Shown here piece by piece: positions 48,631 to 58,945 of a stretch of DNA of 64,000 bases (positions are counted from its first letter, which is position 1; the number at the start of each line of letters is the position of its first letter). This DNA is from Streptomyces umbrinus. Its GTDB lineage: Bacteria; Actinomycetota; Actinomycetes; Streptomycetales; Streptomycetaceae. The stretch is from assembly GCF_030817415.1 (NCBI RefSeq), contig NZ_JAUSZI010000002.1, positions 6,882,001-6,946,000 on the forward strand, given 5' to 3'. A program made the position numbers and the translations under genes. The notes beneath the pieces were generated by a model. The model was not told the origin of the DNA and made no database searches. It saw only the letters and a program-made list of their open reading frames with translations.

Positions 48631-50465
48631 TCACAGAGCGCGTGATGCGTACGCCCTGACGTCGGCGTCGGAGTCGGTCGCGGCCGTGGCGAGGGCCTCG
48701 CGGGCCGCGGCGACGGTCGTCGCGGTGGAGGTGGGCGAAACGTCCCCGTCTGTCCCGCGCCGGCCTGTCCCGCCTTCCGAGTGTTCGCCCTGCTCGCCGA
48801 ACTCGGTTGGCTGCGTATGTCGGACGAGTGCCAGGACGGCGGCCTTGCGGACGTCCGCGTTCGGGTCGGCCAGCGCCTTGGCGAGGGCCGGCACGGCCAC
48901 CTCGGCGTCAGCCACGGACAGCGCGGTGGCGGCGCCGGCCCGGACCTGCCACGCGGGATCGGCCTGAGCGCGGACGGCACGTTCGGCCAGCGGCGCGGGA
49001 GCCCCCGTGCCGGCCAGCGACGCGAAGGCGGCGCCGCGGACCAGCGCGTCGGTGTCCTCCGTGAGGCGGTCGAGGGCGGCGAGCACGAGGTCGGCGGCGG
49101 TGGCGTCCGGCGCCGGACCGGCTGCCGAGCCCGACGGGACAACCAGGTTCCGGTGGCCCGCATCCGCATCCGTGGCCGCCGCGCCCGTCGTGACAGCCAC
49201 GTTCCGGCGGCCCGCGTCCGCGCCCACCGTTGCCAGCGCCTTGGCCACGGTCACCCGGACCTCACGGGAGGTGTCGTCCGCCGCCCGGACCAGCGCCTCG
49301 GCCGCGTCGACGGAGACCAGGGCCCGGACCGCTTCGATACGGACGGAGATGTCAGGATCGCCCAGTGAGCGGGCGAAGAGACCGGCGTCGCCCAGCCGCA
49401 GGGCACGCAGGACGTCGAGGGCGGCGGCGCGGACCACGGGGTCGGGCTGGGCGAGGGCGTGGGTGAGCGGATCGTGCAGGGCCGGTTCCGGCGTGAGCGT
49501 CTCGACGAGTTCGCGCAACGAGGCCGCGGCGGCGGCGCGTACCGCACCGTCGGTATCGGCGAGCGCCGCTGCCAGCGCCGGACCGGTGCCGACGGGAGCG
49601 GTCTCGGTGAGCACAGCGACGGCGCAGGCGGGGCCGTTGTAGTCCTTGATCAGCGGGTTGATCTGGAAGCACTCGATGCCGGTGAGTTCGGCGCCGGCGT
49701 GGTAGGCCATGGCGTAGCCGTCACCGGCGTTGGTGGGGTTCTCGTAGGTCCCGTAGAGGTAGCCGGAGGCGGGCAGGCCGAGGCGGCCGCAGGCGCCGGT
49801 CGCGAGGATCACGCTGCCGGCGCGGACCGTCACGAACCTGCCCGTGCGGGTGTTGAAGCCGGCCGCCCCGATGGCGCGCCCGTCCTCGGGGGACGTCAGC
49901 ACGCGCACCGGCATCACCCGGTTCTCGATGCGGATCCGCTCACGCATCTCACGCCGCCGCAGCTGCCGGTAGAGGACCTTCTTGACGTCCTTGCCCTCGG
50001 GCATCGGCAGCACGTACGAGCCGGACCGGTGGACCTGTCGGACCGCGTACTCGCCGTGCTCGTCCTTCTCGAACTTCACGCCGTACGACTCGAGGCGCTG
50101 GACCATCGCGAAGCCGCGGGTGGCGGTCTGGCGGACGGTGGACTGGTCGACGATGCCGTCGTTGGCGCGGGTGATCTCGGCGACGTAGTCGTCGGGCTCG
50201 GCGCGGCCGGGGATGACCGCGTTGTTGACGCCGTCCATGCCCATGGCGAGCGCGCCGGAGTGCCGGACGTGCGCCTTCTCCAGCGGCAGCACGTCGGCCC
50301 CGTGTTCGGCGGCGGTCAGCGCCGCCATGGTGCCGGCCGTGCCGCCGCCGATGACGAGGACGTCGCAGGAGAGCTCCTCGGCGTCACCGAGGTCGGGGAT
50401 GGCCAGGAGAGTGTCGCCGGGTTCGCGGGTGTCCGGGCTTTCCGGGGTGTCCACCAGGGTGCCTT

Positions 50466-50469
<4 letters not shown>
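48631..50469 (-). CDS. Chimeric FAD flavoprotein / HEAT-repeat protein
   Basis: 612 residues in one frame. Residues 1-285 are the N-terminal half of a fumarate reductase/AprA-type flavoprotein: Rossmann VLVIGGGTAG near 38-47, EKAHVRHSGALAMGMDGVNN, VILATGACGRLG, and INPLIKDYNGPAC. There the fold breaks off, before the catalytic and C-terminal domains. It continues directly into HEAT repeats (LADTDGAVRAAAAASLREL and about seven more) to the end. In relatives these are separate genes with a ferredoxin between, so an in-frame deletion is likely. GTG 50469 overlaps the ATPase stop. FAD may bind, but catalysis is doubtful. Confidence 0.75.
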
Positions 50470-51246
<777 letters not shown>

Positions 51247-51263
<17 letters not shown>

Positions 51264-52110
51264 CGCGCGCCTCCTCGGTGTGGACGGCGGTGGGGGCGGC
51301 AGCGGAACGCGGGGTGCGCTTCGGTGTCCTGGTGCGTGCCGCGGGGACGTACGACGTGCGCGGGAGCCAGCGGGTCAGCCGGCGGCCCAGGAGTTCCACG
51401 GCCGTGGAGGTGAGCCAGCCCAGCACTCCGATGGTGACCATGCCGACGAAGACGCCGGGGTAGTCGACGACCGTGTAGTCCTGCCAGGTGCGGTAACCGA
51501 CGCCGTACTGGCCGGAGATCATCTCGGCGGAGATGACGCAGATCCACGAGACGCCGATGCCGACCGACAGGCCGCCGAAGATGCCGGGCAGGGCGCCCGG
51601 CAGGACGACCGAGCCGAGGATCCGCCACCGGCCGCCGCCCATGGTGCGTACGGCTTCCTCCCAGGCAGGGGTCAGCGCGCGGACCGCGTGCCGGGTGGAG
51701 ACCAGGACCGGGAAGTAGGCGGCCGTGAAGGTGATGAAGACGATGCCCTGTTCGTTGGAGGGGAACAGCAGGATCGCGACGGCGACCAGGGCGATCGCCG
51801 GGATCGGGCGGACGACCTCCAGCAGTGGGCCGAGCAGATCCTCGGCGAGCCGCGAGCGGGCCACGAGCACGCCCGTGGCCACGCCCAGGACGGCCGCGAG
51901 CAGGAAGCCGGTGAGTATCCGGGTGAGGCTGTCGGTGAGGTCGGTCCAGTAGTCGGGGCCGCTCACCCGGTCGGCGAAGGCGTGGGCCACGTCGGCGACC
52001 GTGGGGAACTGCGAGAACCGCAGCCACAGATCGACGTTCAGGCTGGTCAGCAGCTGCCACAGGCCGAGGGCGGCCGCCAGTGAGGCCGCCTTCAGCGCGT
52101 ACCGGATCAC
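51247..52110 (-). CDS. ABC transporter permease (SsuC/TauC type)
   Basis: A 287-residue inner-membrane permease with six helices. The BPD_transp_1 EAA loop reads EEAVRTMGGGRWRILGSVVLPGALPGIFGGL near residue 170. GTG 52110 is used because it overlaps the substrate-binding-protein stop (GTGA). The frame is open to 52803, but that region belongs to other genes. The C-terminus (after about 255) is a charged, Arg/Thr-rich tail. Confidence 0.9.
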
Positions 52111-52610
52111 GACGCCCGCTCCAGTGCGCCGGCGTACGAGATGACGCGGGCGCCCGCGTGTCCGGCGGCGTACGCCTTCGCGGTCGCCGGGGCGACGAAG
52201 GGCAGCAACTCCTGACCGTCGGCCACCCATACCGCCTTGTCGGCGAACCACAGGGTGCCGGTGGTGGCGTCGGGGACGTAGGCGGCGCGGATCCCGTCCT
52301 TGTGCTTCGCGACGTAACCCAGCAGCTCGGCGGGCGACTTGAAGGTGCGGGTCTCGGCGGCGCCCTTCGGCCACACCTCGCTCGCGGCCGGTGCGGGCGT
52401 CGAGGCCAGACGGTCGGCGTAGTCCGGGCCGAGGGCCTTCCTGGCGTACTTGTCGTCGACGAAGGAGTCCACGTCCACGTCCCCGGTCAGCTTCGCCGAC
52501 CTCAGGATCGAGACGTCCTCCTTCAGGGCGGAGACGAGCTTCGGTTTGATCGCCGGGTCGAAGGTGGCGATGCCGTGCGCGCCGAAAGGCCGCCCGGGCC
52601 AGGCCCGGAC
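52107..52610 (-). pseudogene. 5'-truncated ABC substrate-binding protein
   Basis: The C-terminal part of a SsuA/TauA-type binding protein. It reads HGIATFDPAIKPKL, ALKEDVSILRSAKLTG, VDSFVDDKYARKALG and FADKAVWVADGQEL before the stop at 52107. Family members have about 320-380 residues; only about 165 are left, with no signal peptide. Upstream, coding character ends in a GC-rich tandem repeat at 52597-52632, followed by the fumarylacetoacetase stop at 52731. A later ATG (52478) gives a 123-residue open frame that would lack half the fold. The importer is therefore probably non-functional unless another binding protein serves it. Confidence 0.7.
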
Positions 52611-52632
52611 CGCCCCGGCCAGGCCCGGACCG
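52597..52632. repeat. 20-bp period GC-rich direct repeat at a deletion junction
   Basis: GGCCAGGCCCGGACCG occurs at 52597 and again at 52617, with a third degenerate copy (GGACCGGCCAGG) just after. It marks the edge where the binding-protein frame loses coding character. Confidence 0.6.
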
Positions 52633-52730
52633 TACGTACGGACCGGCCAGGTACGGGCAAGCCCGCGTACGGCACCGCCGCGCGGCCGGACGCACCGCGG
52701 GCGGACACCTACGCACCCGCGGCCGGACAG

Positions 52731-53966
52731 CTACGCGCCCGCCGCAACCCGCCCGCTCACCTCGCCGAGCCCCACCCGCGTGCCATGCGGCCCGGGAGCC
52801 CACGCGGTCAGCGTCACCGTGTCCCCGTCCTCCAGGAAGGTGCGCTTGCCGTCGGGGAGGTCGAGGGTGTCCCGCCCGTTCCAGGTCAGCTCCAGGAGCG
52901 AGCCCCGCTGGTCGTCCGAGGCCCCGCTCACGGTGCCCGACCCGTACAGATCGCCCGTGCGCAGCGACGCGCCGTTCACCGTCATGTGGGCCAGCTGCTG
53001 GGCGGCCGTCCAGTACATGGTCGAGAAGGGCGGCTCGGAGACGACATGGCCGTTGACGGCGACGGAGATGCGCAGGTCGTAGCCGCCGGGGTCCTCCGAG
53101 GCGTCGTCGGTGTCGTCCAGATACGGCAGCAGCGGATGCGTACGTGTCGGGGGCGAGACCCGGGCGTCGTCCAGGGCGTCGAGCGGTGTGATCCAGGCCG
53201 ACACCGAGGTGGCGAAGGACTTGCCGAGGAACGGGCCGAGGGGGACGTACTCCCAGGCCTGGAGGTCGCGGGCGGACCAGTCGTTGAGGAGGCAGAGCCC
53301 GAAGACGTGGTCGCGGAAGTCGCTCAGCGGGACCGCCGTGCCCATCGCGGAGGGCGTGCCGACCACGAAGCCGACCTCCGCCTCGATGTCCAGCCGGACG
53401 GACGGCCCGAAGACCGGCGCCGGGTCGGCCGGGGCCTTGCGCTGGCCCGAGGGGCGTACGACCTCGGTCCCGGAGACCACGACGGTGCCCGACCTGCCGT
53501 GGTAACCGATCGGCAGATGCTTCCAGTTGGGGGTGAGGGAGTCCTCGGCGTCGGGGCGGAAGATCTGGCCGACGTTACGGGCGTGGTTCTCGGAGGCGTA
53601 GAAGTCGACGTAGTCGGCGACCTCGAACGGGAGGTGGAGCGTCACCTCGGAGAGCGGGTGCAGCAGGGGCGCGATCGTCTCGCGGTGGGCCGGCACCGTC
53701 ACCCACGCCGTGATGGCGCGCCGCACGTCCGACCATGCCGTGCGGCCGGCCGCGAGCAGAGGGTTCAGCGAGGGACGGGCGAGCAGAGCGGCGTACGGGG
53801 AGCCGAGTTCCACGGCCGCGGCCCCCGCGTCCAGCACGTGGTCGCCCAGCCGAACGCCCACGCTCCGCCGGCCGGAGTCGCTGTCGGAGCCGTCGAGTGA
53901 GAACACGCCGTACGGAAGATTGTGCGGGCCGAAGGGATCGCCCTCGGTGACATCGAAGGGGGGCAT
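52731..53966 (-). CDS. fahA: Fumarylacetoacetase
   Basis: The last enzyme of tyrosine/homogentisate breakdown. It splits fumarylacetoacetate to fumarate and acetoacetate. It has 411 residues, normal for the family. An N-terminal SH3-like domain ends near residue 115. The catalytic domain shows DFYASENHARNVG (Asp and general-base His), PIGYHGRSGTVVVSG, the metal ligands in DIEAEVGFVV and NDWSARDLQAWEY, and GKSFATSVSAWI. ATG 53966 has GAGG about ten bases upstream. It stands alone, divergent from the ATP-grasp gene. Confidence 0.95.
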   Translation of the reverse strand: MPPFDVTEGDPFGPHNLPYGVFSLDGSDSDSGRRSVGVRLGDHVLDAGAAAVELGSPYAALLARPSLNPLLAAGRTAWSDVRRAITAWVTVPAHRETIAPLLHPLSEVTLHLPFEVADYVDFYASENHARNVGQIFRPDAEDSLTPNWKHLPIGYHGRSGTVVVSGTEVVRPSGQRKAPADPAPVFGPSVRLDIEAEVGFVVGTPSAMGTAVPLSDFRDHVFGLCLLNDWSARDLQAWEYVPLGPFLGKSFATSVSAWITPLDALDDARVSPPTRTHPLLPYLDDTDDASEDPGGYDLRISVAVNGHVVSEPPFSTMYWTAAQQLAHMTVNGASLRTGDLYGSGTVSGASDDQRGSLLELTWNGRDTLDLPDGKRTFLEDGDTVTLTAWAPGPHGTRVGLGEVSGRVAAGA

Positions 53967-54146
53967 CGGGTGCTGCCTCGCTTTCCGTGTGGGTGCAGCA
54001 CACGTTACGGGGGAGTCGGCGCTCTTGGGCAGTGTCTAAAGAGTCCGCAATGTCCGATTAAGGGCGGGGTCGGAGTAGTTGATTCCGGCTTAGCGTCCTT
54101 TCGGGGGGCGCGGACGGGGTGGGTCCGGGTCCGGTAGGAGGGACAC

Positions 54147-55424
54147 GTGGGGGGACCCGTGGCCAGACGTTTCGCAGGCGTGCCGTTCGGCGCGGACCGA
54201 GATGTTCCGGGCCTGATCGTGAAGTTCGGCGACTACCCGCTGCACCACGGCGGAGTGGGCGCGATCCGCAGCCTCGGACGCCTGGGCGTACCGATGTACG
54301 CGATTACGGAGGACCGGTACACGCCCGCCGCGGCCTCGCGGCATCTGCGGCAGGCGTTCGTCTGGCCGACCACGGGGACGGAGCTGCCGGAGCGGCTCAT
54401 CGAGGGACTGCTGCGCGTGGGGCGCCGGATCGGCCGGCCCACCGTGCTGATCCCGACCGACGAGGAGGCCGCGGTGCTGATCGCCGAGCACCAGGCGGAA
54501 CTCGCGGACCGCTTCCTGTTTCCCAGAGTGAAGGCGGGCCTTCCGCGACGCCTCGCCAGCAAGCAGGGCCTGCACGAACTCTGCCTGGAGCACGGCATAC
54601 CCAGCCCGGAATCCGCCTGCCCGGAGTCGTACGAGGAGATCGAGGACTTCGCCGCGAAGGCGGTCTTCCCGCTCGTGGCCAAGAACCGCGAGGCCTTCGT
54701 GCGCCGCGCACGACCGGCCGTGAACGGGACGACCCGTATCGAGACCCGCGAGGGGCTGCTCGCGCTCGCGCGCGACTGGGGCGAGCACCCCGGGGTGATC
54801 CTCCAGGAGTATCTGCCCAGGGAGGACGCCGAGGGCTGGATCGTGCACGCGTACTTCGACGCGGACTCGACGCCGCTCGCGATGTTCACCGGCGTCAAGG
54901 TCCGCTCCTGGCCGCCGCACGCGGGGATGACGGCGAACGCGTACGTGGTCGACAATCCGGAACTCGCGGACATCGCCGCGCGTTTCATCAAACAGATCGG
55001 CTTCAGCGGCGTCATCGACCTCGACCTGCGCTTCGACCGGCGCGACGGCCAGTACAAACTGCTCGACTTCAACCCGCGGATGGGAGCGCAGTTCCGGCTC
55101 TTCGAGAACGAGTCGGGGATCGACGTCGTCCGTGCCATGCATCTGGACCTGACCGGCCGCACCGTTCCGGAGGGGGAACAGCTCGCGGGCCGGCGCTACA
55201 TCGTGGAGAACATCGACCTGCCCGCCCTGCTCGCGTACCGCCGCAGCGGCTACACGACACCGCACGCCCCGGCCCACGCGAGCGGCACGGAGCTGGCGTG
55301 GCTGGCGGCGGACGACCTGCGGCCGTTCTTCACCATGCTCGCGCGCTTCGTACGGCCCGGAGTGAAGCACATGTACCAACTGTGGCGGACCAACCGCCGG
55401 AGCACCCGTCCGAGCACGGGGTGA
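54147..55424 (+). CDS. ATP-grasp ligase
   Basis: A 425-residue ATP-grasp enzyme. Domain marks: the preATP-grasp fold with VPMYAITEDRYTPAA near residue 48, FPLVAKNREAF (ATP lysine), VILQEYLPREDAEGW (purine-loop EYL) and the metal ligands LLDFNPRMGAQFRLFENESG near 310. These join a carboxylate to an amine or thiol through an acyl phosphate; relatives include D-aspartate ligase and carbamoyl-phosphate-synthase-like proteins. GTG 54147 follows GTAGGAGGG at six bases. The FAD oxidoreductase gene 120 bases on may act with it. Confidence 0.82.
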   Translation: MGGPVARRFAGVPFGADRDVPGLIVKFGDYPLHHGGVGAIRSLGRLGVPMYAITEDRYTPAAASRHLRQAFVWPTTGTELPERLIEGLLRVGRRIGRPTVLIPTDEEAAVLIAEHQAELADRFLFPRVKAGLPRRLASKQGLHELCLEHGIPSPESACPESYEEIEDFAAKAVFPLVAKNREAFVRRARPAVNGTTRIETREGLLALARDWGEHPGVILQEYLPREDAEGWIVHAYFDADSTPLAMFTGVKVRSWPPHAGMTANAYVVDNPELADIAARFIKQIGFSGVIDLDLRFDRRDGQYKLLDFNPRMGAQFRLFENESGIDVVRAMHLDLTGRTVPEGEQLAGRRYIVENIDLPALLAYRRSGYTTPHAPAHASGTELAWLAADDLRPFFTMLARFVRPGVKHMYQLWRTNRRSTRPSTG

Positions 55425-55547
55425 GGGCCCCTTCGGCCACGAGCCGGCAGTACGACGAGCCGGCAGAACCACGAGCCAGCAGTACACAGCACATGTTGGT
55501 GCTGACCACGAAGTGACGAAGCAGCGTCCTGGGGAGGGGACTTCGTG

Positions 55548-56807
55548 ATGGAGCCGGTGGCAGTGATCGGTGCCGGGCCCTTCGGCCTGTCCACCGCCGC
55601 GCATCTGCGAGCGCGCGGCATTCCGGTACGGGTGTTCGGTGAGCCCATGGTGAGCTGGCGTGCGCACATGCCTGAGGGGATGCTTCTGAAGTCGACCCCG
55701 GCCGCCTCGAACATCGACGCCCCGCAGCCCGGGCACGACCTCGTCGACTACTGCGACGCGGCCGGCATCCGCCGACTCGTCACGGACGAGGACATCGTCC
55801 CGGTCGAGACGTTCGTCGCCTACGGGGAGTGGTTCCGGCAGAAGCTCGTGCCGGACCTGGAGCGGGTGCGGGTCGTCTCGGTCGACCGGCGGGGCGATCA
55901 GGGGGATGCAGGGCAGGGTGGCCGACGAGGTGGCCCGGAGGGCGGCCGGCGCGGCTCGGGCGGCTTCGAACTCAAGCTGGACTCCGGTGAGTTGTTCACC
56001 GCGCGGGCGGTCGTCGTCGCGACCGGGCTGTCCGGGCTGGCGTATCTGCCGCCCGAGCTGGCCGCGGCCGCACCCGACGGACCGACCCCCACGGGGCCCG
56101 TCTCGCACAGCTCGCAGCTCCACGACCTGTCCCGGTTCTCCGGCAAGGAGCTGATCGTCGTGGGCGCGGGCCAGTCCGCCCTGGAGACGGCGGCGCTCGC
56201 GGCGGAGGCGGGCGCGCAGGTGCGCGTGGTGGCGCGCGGCAAGGGCTCGGTCGCCTTCGGCGCGCCCCCGTGGACGCAGCCGCGGCTGCGGCCCGAGTCG
56301 CCCTTCGGCCGGGCCTGGTCGCTGTGGGCACTCAGTTACTACCCCCACCCGTACCGTCATCTGCCGCCGCAGGCCCGTCACTTCCTGGTCCGCCGGGTGC
56401 TCGGCCCCCTCGGCGCCTGGTGGCTGCGGGAGCGGTTCGAGGGGAAGGTGCAGGTGAGCGAGGTGTCGCGGATCGTCCACTCCGGATCGGCGGGCGGCCA
56501 CCCGGCCCTCGCCGTCCAGACCTTCGACGGACGCGTCGAGGAACTCTCCGCGGACCACGTCGTCGCCGCGACCGGATACCGCGTCGACCTCGCCGCGATG
56601 GACTTCCTCGGGCACGAACTGCGTACGGAGCTGGCGGTGAGCCGGAGGACACCGAAGCTGGGCGCCGGGTTCAGGTCCTCCGTACCCGGGCTGTACTTCA
56701 CGGGGCTGTCGGCGGCCGCTTCGTACGGGCCGGTGATGCGGTTCGTGTGCGGGACGGAGTTCGCCTCACCGAGGCTGGTCCGGCATCTGGTGGGGGCGCG
56801 CGGCTGA
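55548..56807 (+). CDS. FAD-dependent oxidoreductase (flavin monooxygenase-like)
   Basis: A 419-residue two-Rossmann flavoprotein. The FAD motif GAGPFGLSTAA is near residues 8-18, and a second NADPH-type motif VGAGQSALETAAL near 205. VVATGLSGL and AATGYRVDL are the ATG motifs of this class. A Gly/Arg-rich insertion lies at about 115-145 (DQGDAGQGGRRGG). It resembles N-hydroxylating or lysine-N-oxygenase-like monooxygenases, but the substrate is unknown. A GTG/ATG pair (55545/55548) competes for the start after GGGGAGGGGA. Paired with the ATP-grasp gene it suggests a small biosynthetic unit. Confidence 0.82.
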   Translation: MEPVAVIGAGPFGLSTAAHLRARGIPVRVFGEPMVSWRAHMPEGMLLKSTPAASNIDAPQPGHDLVDYCDAAGIRRLVTDEDIVPVETFVAYGEWFRQKLVPDLERVRVVSVDRRGDQGDAGQGGRRGGPEGGRRGSGGFELKLDSGELFTARAVVVATGLSGLAYLPPELAAAAPDGPTPTGPVSHSSQLHDLSRFSGKELIVVGAGQSALETAALAAEAGAQVRVVARGKGSVAFGAPPWTQPRLRPESPFGRAWSLWALSYYPHPYRHLPPQARHFLVRRVLGPLGAWWLRERFEGKVQVSEVSRIVHSGSAGGHPALAVQTFDGRVEELSADHVVAATGYRVDLAAMDFLGHELRTELAVSRRTPKLGAGFRSSVPGLYFTGLSAAASYGPVMRFVCGTEFASPRLVRHLVGARG

Positions 56808-57119
56808 GCGGAACCTCCGCTTCGTGCGCGTACGCATCAATGCGTCGCCGAAGCCGCCGAGCCGCGCGAAGGTCGCGCGCGAGCCGCGTCCATGGAACGA
56901 GGCCGGGCACCGGGAGATGGGGCCCCGGGGGCGGGCGACGGGCCGGTTGACCGGGGGCGAGGGAGCAGGCAGGGCATGGCCAACTGCTCCTCCTCGCCCG
57001 CGATTTGCCCCCGGACGGCCGACGGATGGTGCCTGTGACGACCCCTGTGCCTGACGAGATACCGGACGACGTCCGGTTCCCGTCGAGTCGTTGGGGCGTT
57101 CGATCCGTATTCTCTGATC
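56808..57119. other. Intergenic region without recognised features
   Basis: 312 bases between the oxidoreductase and the HAD gene. Short open frames on both strands have no family signature or ribosome site. The HAD promoter must lie at the right end, where GATCCGTATTCTCTGATC stands directly before its ATG. I see no hairpin or RNA motif I can support. Confidence 0.45.
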
Positions 57120-57935
57120 ATGGCCGCACCGATTGCATATTCACTCATCGCCACTGACCTGGACGGGACGTTGTTGCGAGGCGACGACACCCTTTCGGAC
57201 AGGTCACGCGCCGCGCTGGCGATGGCAATCGCGAGAGGTGCCAGGCACCTTGTGGTGACGGGGCGCCCGGCACCACGCGTACGCCCCCTGCTGGACGAAC
57301 TGGGCAGTCAGGGACTGGCGGTGTGCGGTCAGGGAGCGCAGTTGTACGACGCCGGTGCCGAGCGCATGGTCTGGTCGGTCACCCTCGACCGCGAGCTGGC
57401 CGAGACGGCGCTCGGCAAGATCGAGGCGGAGGTCGGGGACGTGTACGCCGCGGTCGACCAGGACGGGGTCGACGGACTCACGCTCATCGAGCCGGGGTAC
57501 GAGATGCCGCACCCGACGCTCCCCGCGGTACGCGTCCTGCGCCGCGACGACCTCTGGACGGAACCCATCAGCAAGGTGCTGCTGCGCCATCCCCTGCTGT
57601 CCGACGACGAGTTGGCGTCCGCGGCCCGCGGAGCGGTCGGTTCCCTCGCCACAGTCACGATGTCCGGCCCCGGCACAGTCGAACTCCAGCCATGTGGCGT
57701 GACCAAGGCGACGGGTCTCGCCCTGGCGGCCGAACACCTCGGCCTCACTCCCGCCACCACGATCGCTTTCGGTGACATGCCCAACGACATCCCGATGTTC
57801 GACTGGGCGGCCCACGGCGTCGCGATGGCCAACGCCCACCCCGAACTCCGGGCGGTGGCCGACGAGGTGACCCTGTCGAACGAGGAGGACGGCATCGCGG
57901 TGGTGCTGGAACGGCTCTTCGGCTCGCGGCCCTAG
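57120..57935 (+). CDS. HAD-superfamily Cof-type phosphatase
   Basis: A 271-residue HAD hydrolase, subclass IIB. Motif I is ATDLDGTLL with the nucleophile Asp13 and Asp15. Motif II VTGRP is near residue 46, a lysine in KATGLALAA near 197, and motif IV GDMPNDIPMF near 219. Such enzymes dephosphorylate sugar phosphates or flavin precursors. ATG 57120 has no strong ribosome site, so a short-leader transcript is possible. The gene is convergent with the LysM/transglycosylase gene. Confidence 0.9.
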   Translation: MAAPIAYSLIATDLDGTLLRGDDTLSDRSRAALAMAIARGARHLVVTGRPAPRVRPLLDELGSQGLAVCGQGAQLYDAGAERMVWSVTLDRELAETALGKIEAEVGDVYAAVDQDGVDGLTLIEPGYEMPHPTLPAVRVLRRDDLWTEPISKVLLRHPLLSDDELASAARGAVGSLATVTMSGPGTVELQPCGVTKATGLALAAEHLGLTPATTIAFGDMPNDIPMFDWAAHGVAMANAHPELRAVADEVTLSNEEDGIAVVLERLFGSRP

Positions 57936-57973
57936 TTCTGAGTCAGGGTTCTGCGTCAGGAGAAAGCCTGGCG

Positions 57974-58007
57974 GCCCGCGGAGAGGTCGGTCTCCCTCGC
58001 CGCGGGC
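57974..58007. terminator. Hairpin between convergent genes
   Basis: GCCCGCGG pairs perfectly with CCGCGGGC around an 18-base loop that can itself pair weakly (GAGA/TCTC). Confidence 0.5.
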
Positions 58008-58056
58008 ACACCCGGCACCAGAACGTCCGGCATTGGTCGGCCCGGTACCGGCCCGC

Positions 58057-58800
58057 TCAGTAGGCCCCGAAGACGTTGTCGATCGAGCCGTACCTCGCGG
58101 CGGCGTAGTTGCACGCCGCCGTGATGTTGGCGACCGGGTCGAAGGGGTCCATCGAGGTGCCGGCCACGTGGTAGGCGTTGAAGGTCGGGTCGATGGTCTG
58201 GAGGAGCCCCTTCGACGGCGTACCGGCCGCGGCGTTGGAGTCCCAGTTGTTCATGGCCTGCGGGTTGCCCGACGACTCGCGCATGATGTTGCGGTAGATG
58301 CCGTCGTACGACCCCGGGATGCCCTGCTGGGCCATGATGTCCAGCGACTCCCTGATCCAGCCGTCGAGGTCGTTGGTGTACGTCTTCGCGGCGGCGGGGG
58401 TGACGGCGGACGCGGTGGACGCCTTGGTCGCAGTGGCCGTCTTTGTCGAGGTTTGGACATTTTTCGTACCGACTGTCAGCTTGAGGCCGGGGCGGATGAC
58501 CGCCGGGTCGTCGCCGATGACCGCGCGGTTGGCCTTGTACAGGTTCTGCCAGCCGCCGCTCGTGGAGTGCTTCTTGGCGATCTTGGTCAGGGTGTCGCCC
58601 GCGACCACCTTGTACGTGACGAGCGAGACCTGCGGGACCGCGGCCGGTGCGACCTGGGCGGCCTGCGCCGGCTGTGCGGCCTGGGCGCCGGTCGCGCCCA
58701 CGATGGGGAGCGCGAGCGCGGCTCCGCCGGTTCCCGCGGCGATGATGCCGCGCGTGAGGGTGTTCATTCTGGGGCGGCGGTGCTTGCCTCGTGCGGCCAT
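58057..58800 (-). CDS. Secreted LysM / transglycosylase-like cell-wall hydrolase
   Basis: A 247-residue peptidoglycan-active protein. ATG 58800 follows AGAGGAAA and opens a signal peptide (basic start, then GIIAAGTGGAALALPIVGATGAQA). A LysM domain covers about 60-108 (YKVVAGDTLTKIAKKHSTSGGWQNLYKANR). A Thr/Lys/Ala linker leads to an SLT-type lysozyme fold from about 145 with the catalytic Glu in IMRESSGNPQA, GLLQTIDPTF and a final AARYGSIDN. It cleaves glycan strands during growth or germination. The leader contains a c-di-AMP riboswitch, so its expression is tied to that second messenger. Confidence 0.92.
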   Translation of the reverse strand: MAARGKHRRPRMNTLTRGIIAAGTGGAALALPIVGATGAQAAQPAQAAQVAPAAVPQVSLVTYKVVAGDTLTKIAKKHSTSGGWQNLYKANRAVIGDDPAVIRPGLKLTVGTKNVQTSTKTATATKASTASAVTPAAAKTYTNDLDGWIRESLDIMAQQGIPGSYDGIYRNIMRESSGNPQAMNNWDSNAAAGTPSKGLLQTIDPTFNAYHVAGTSMDPFDPVANITAACNYAAARYGSIDNVFGAY

Positions 58801-58811
58801 GGCGCGTTTCC

Positions 58812-58945
58812 TCTCCGACGCCTGCGAGGTGAGCTGTCGGGTTCGGGCGGGAGCTGCCCGGCCGCATGCTGCACGCGGCTTCACCCCGAGCCGTTCCGGA
58901 ATCCGGACCGGCGGCTTACCTGGGTCCCCCGCTCCTGCCGTACGC
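58812..58945 (-). ncRNA. c-di-AMP riboswitch (ydaO/yuaA type)
   Basis: Read on the minus strand, the leader shows the conserved blocks in order: GCGGGGGACCCAGGTAAG, GGGGTGAAGCC, then CCGCCCGAACCCGACAGC and TCACCTCGCAGGCG. It ends just before the AGAGGAAA ribosome site of the LysM/transglycosylase gene. This class binds c-di-AMP and, in Streptomyces, switches off cell-wall hydrolase genes such as rpfA. The exact 5' boundary is approximate. Confidence 0.88.

Noticed and set aside
56837..57190. Minus-strand open frame between the oxidoreductase and HAD genes
   Set aside because: Arg/Pro-rich, overlaps the HAD start, no motif.
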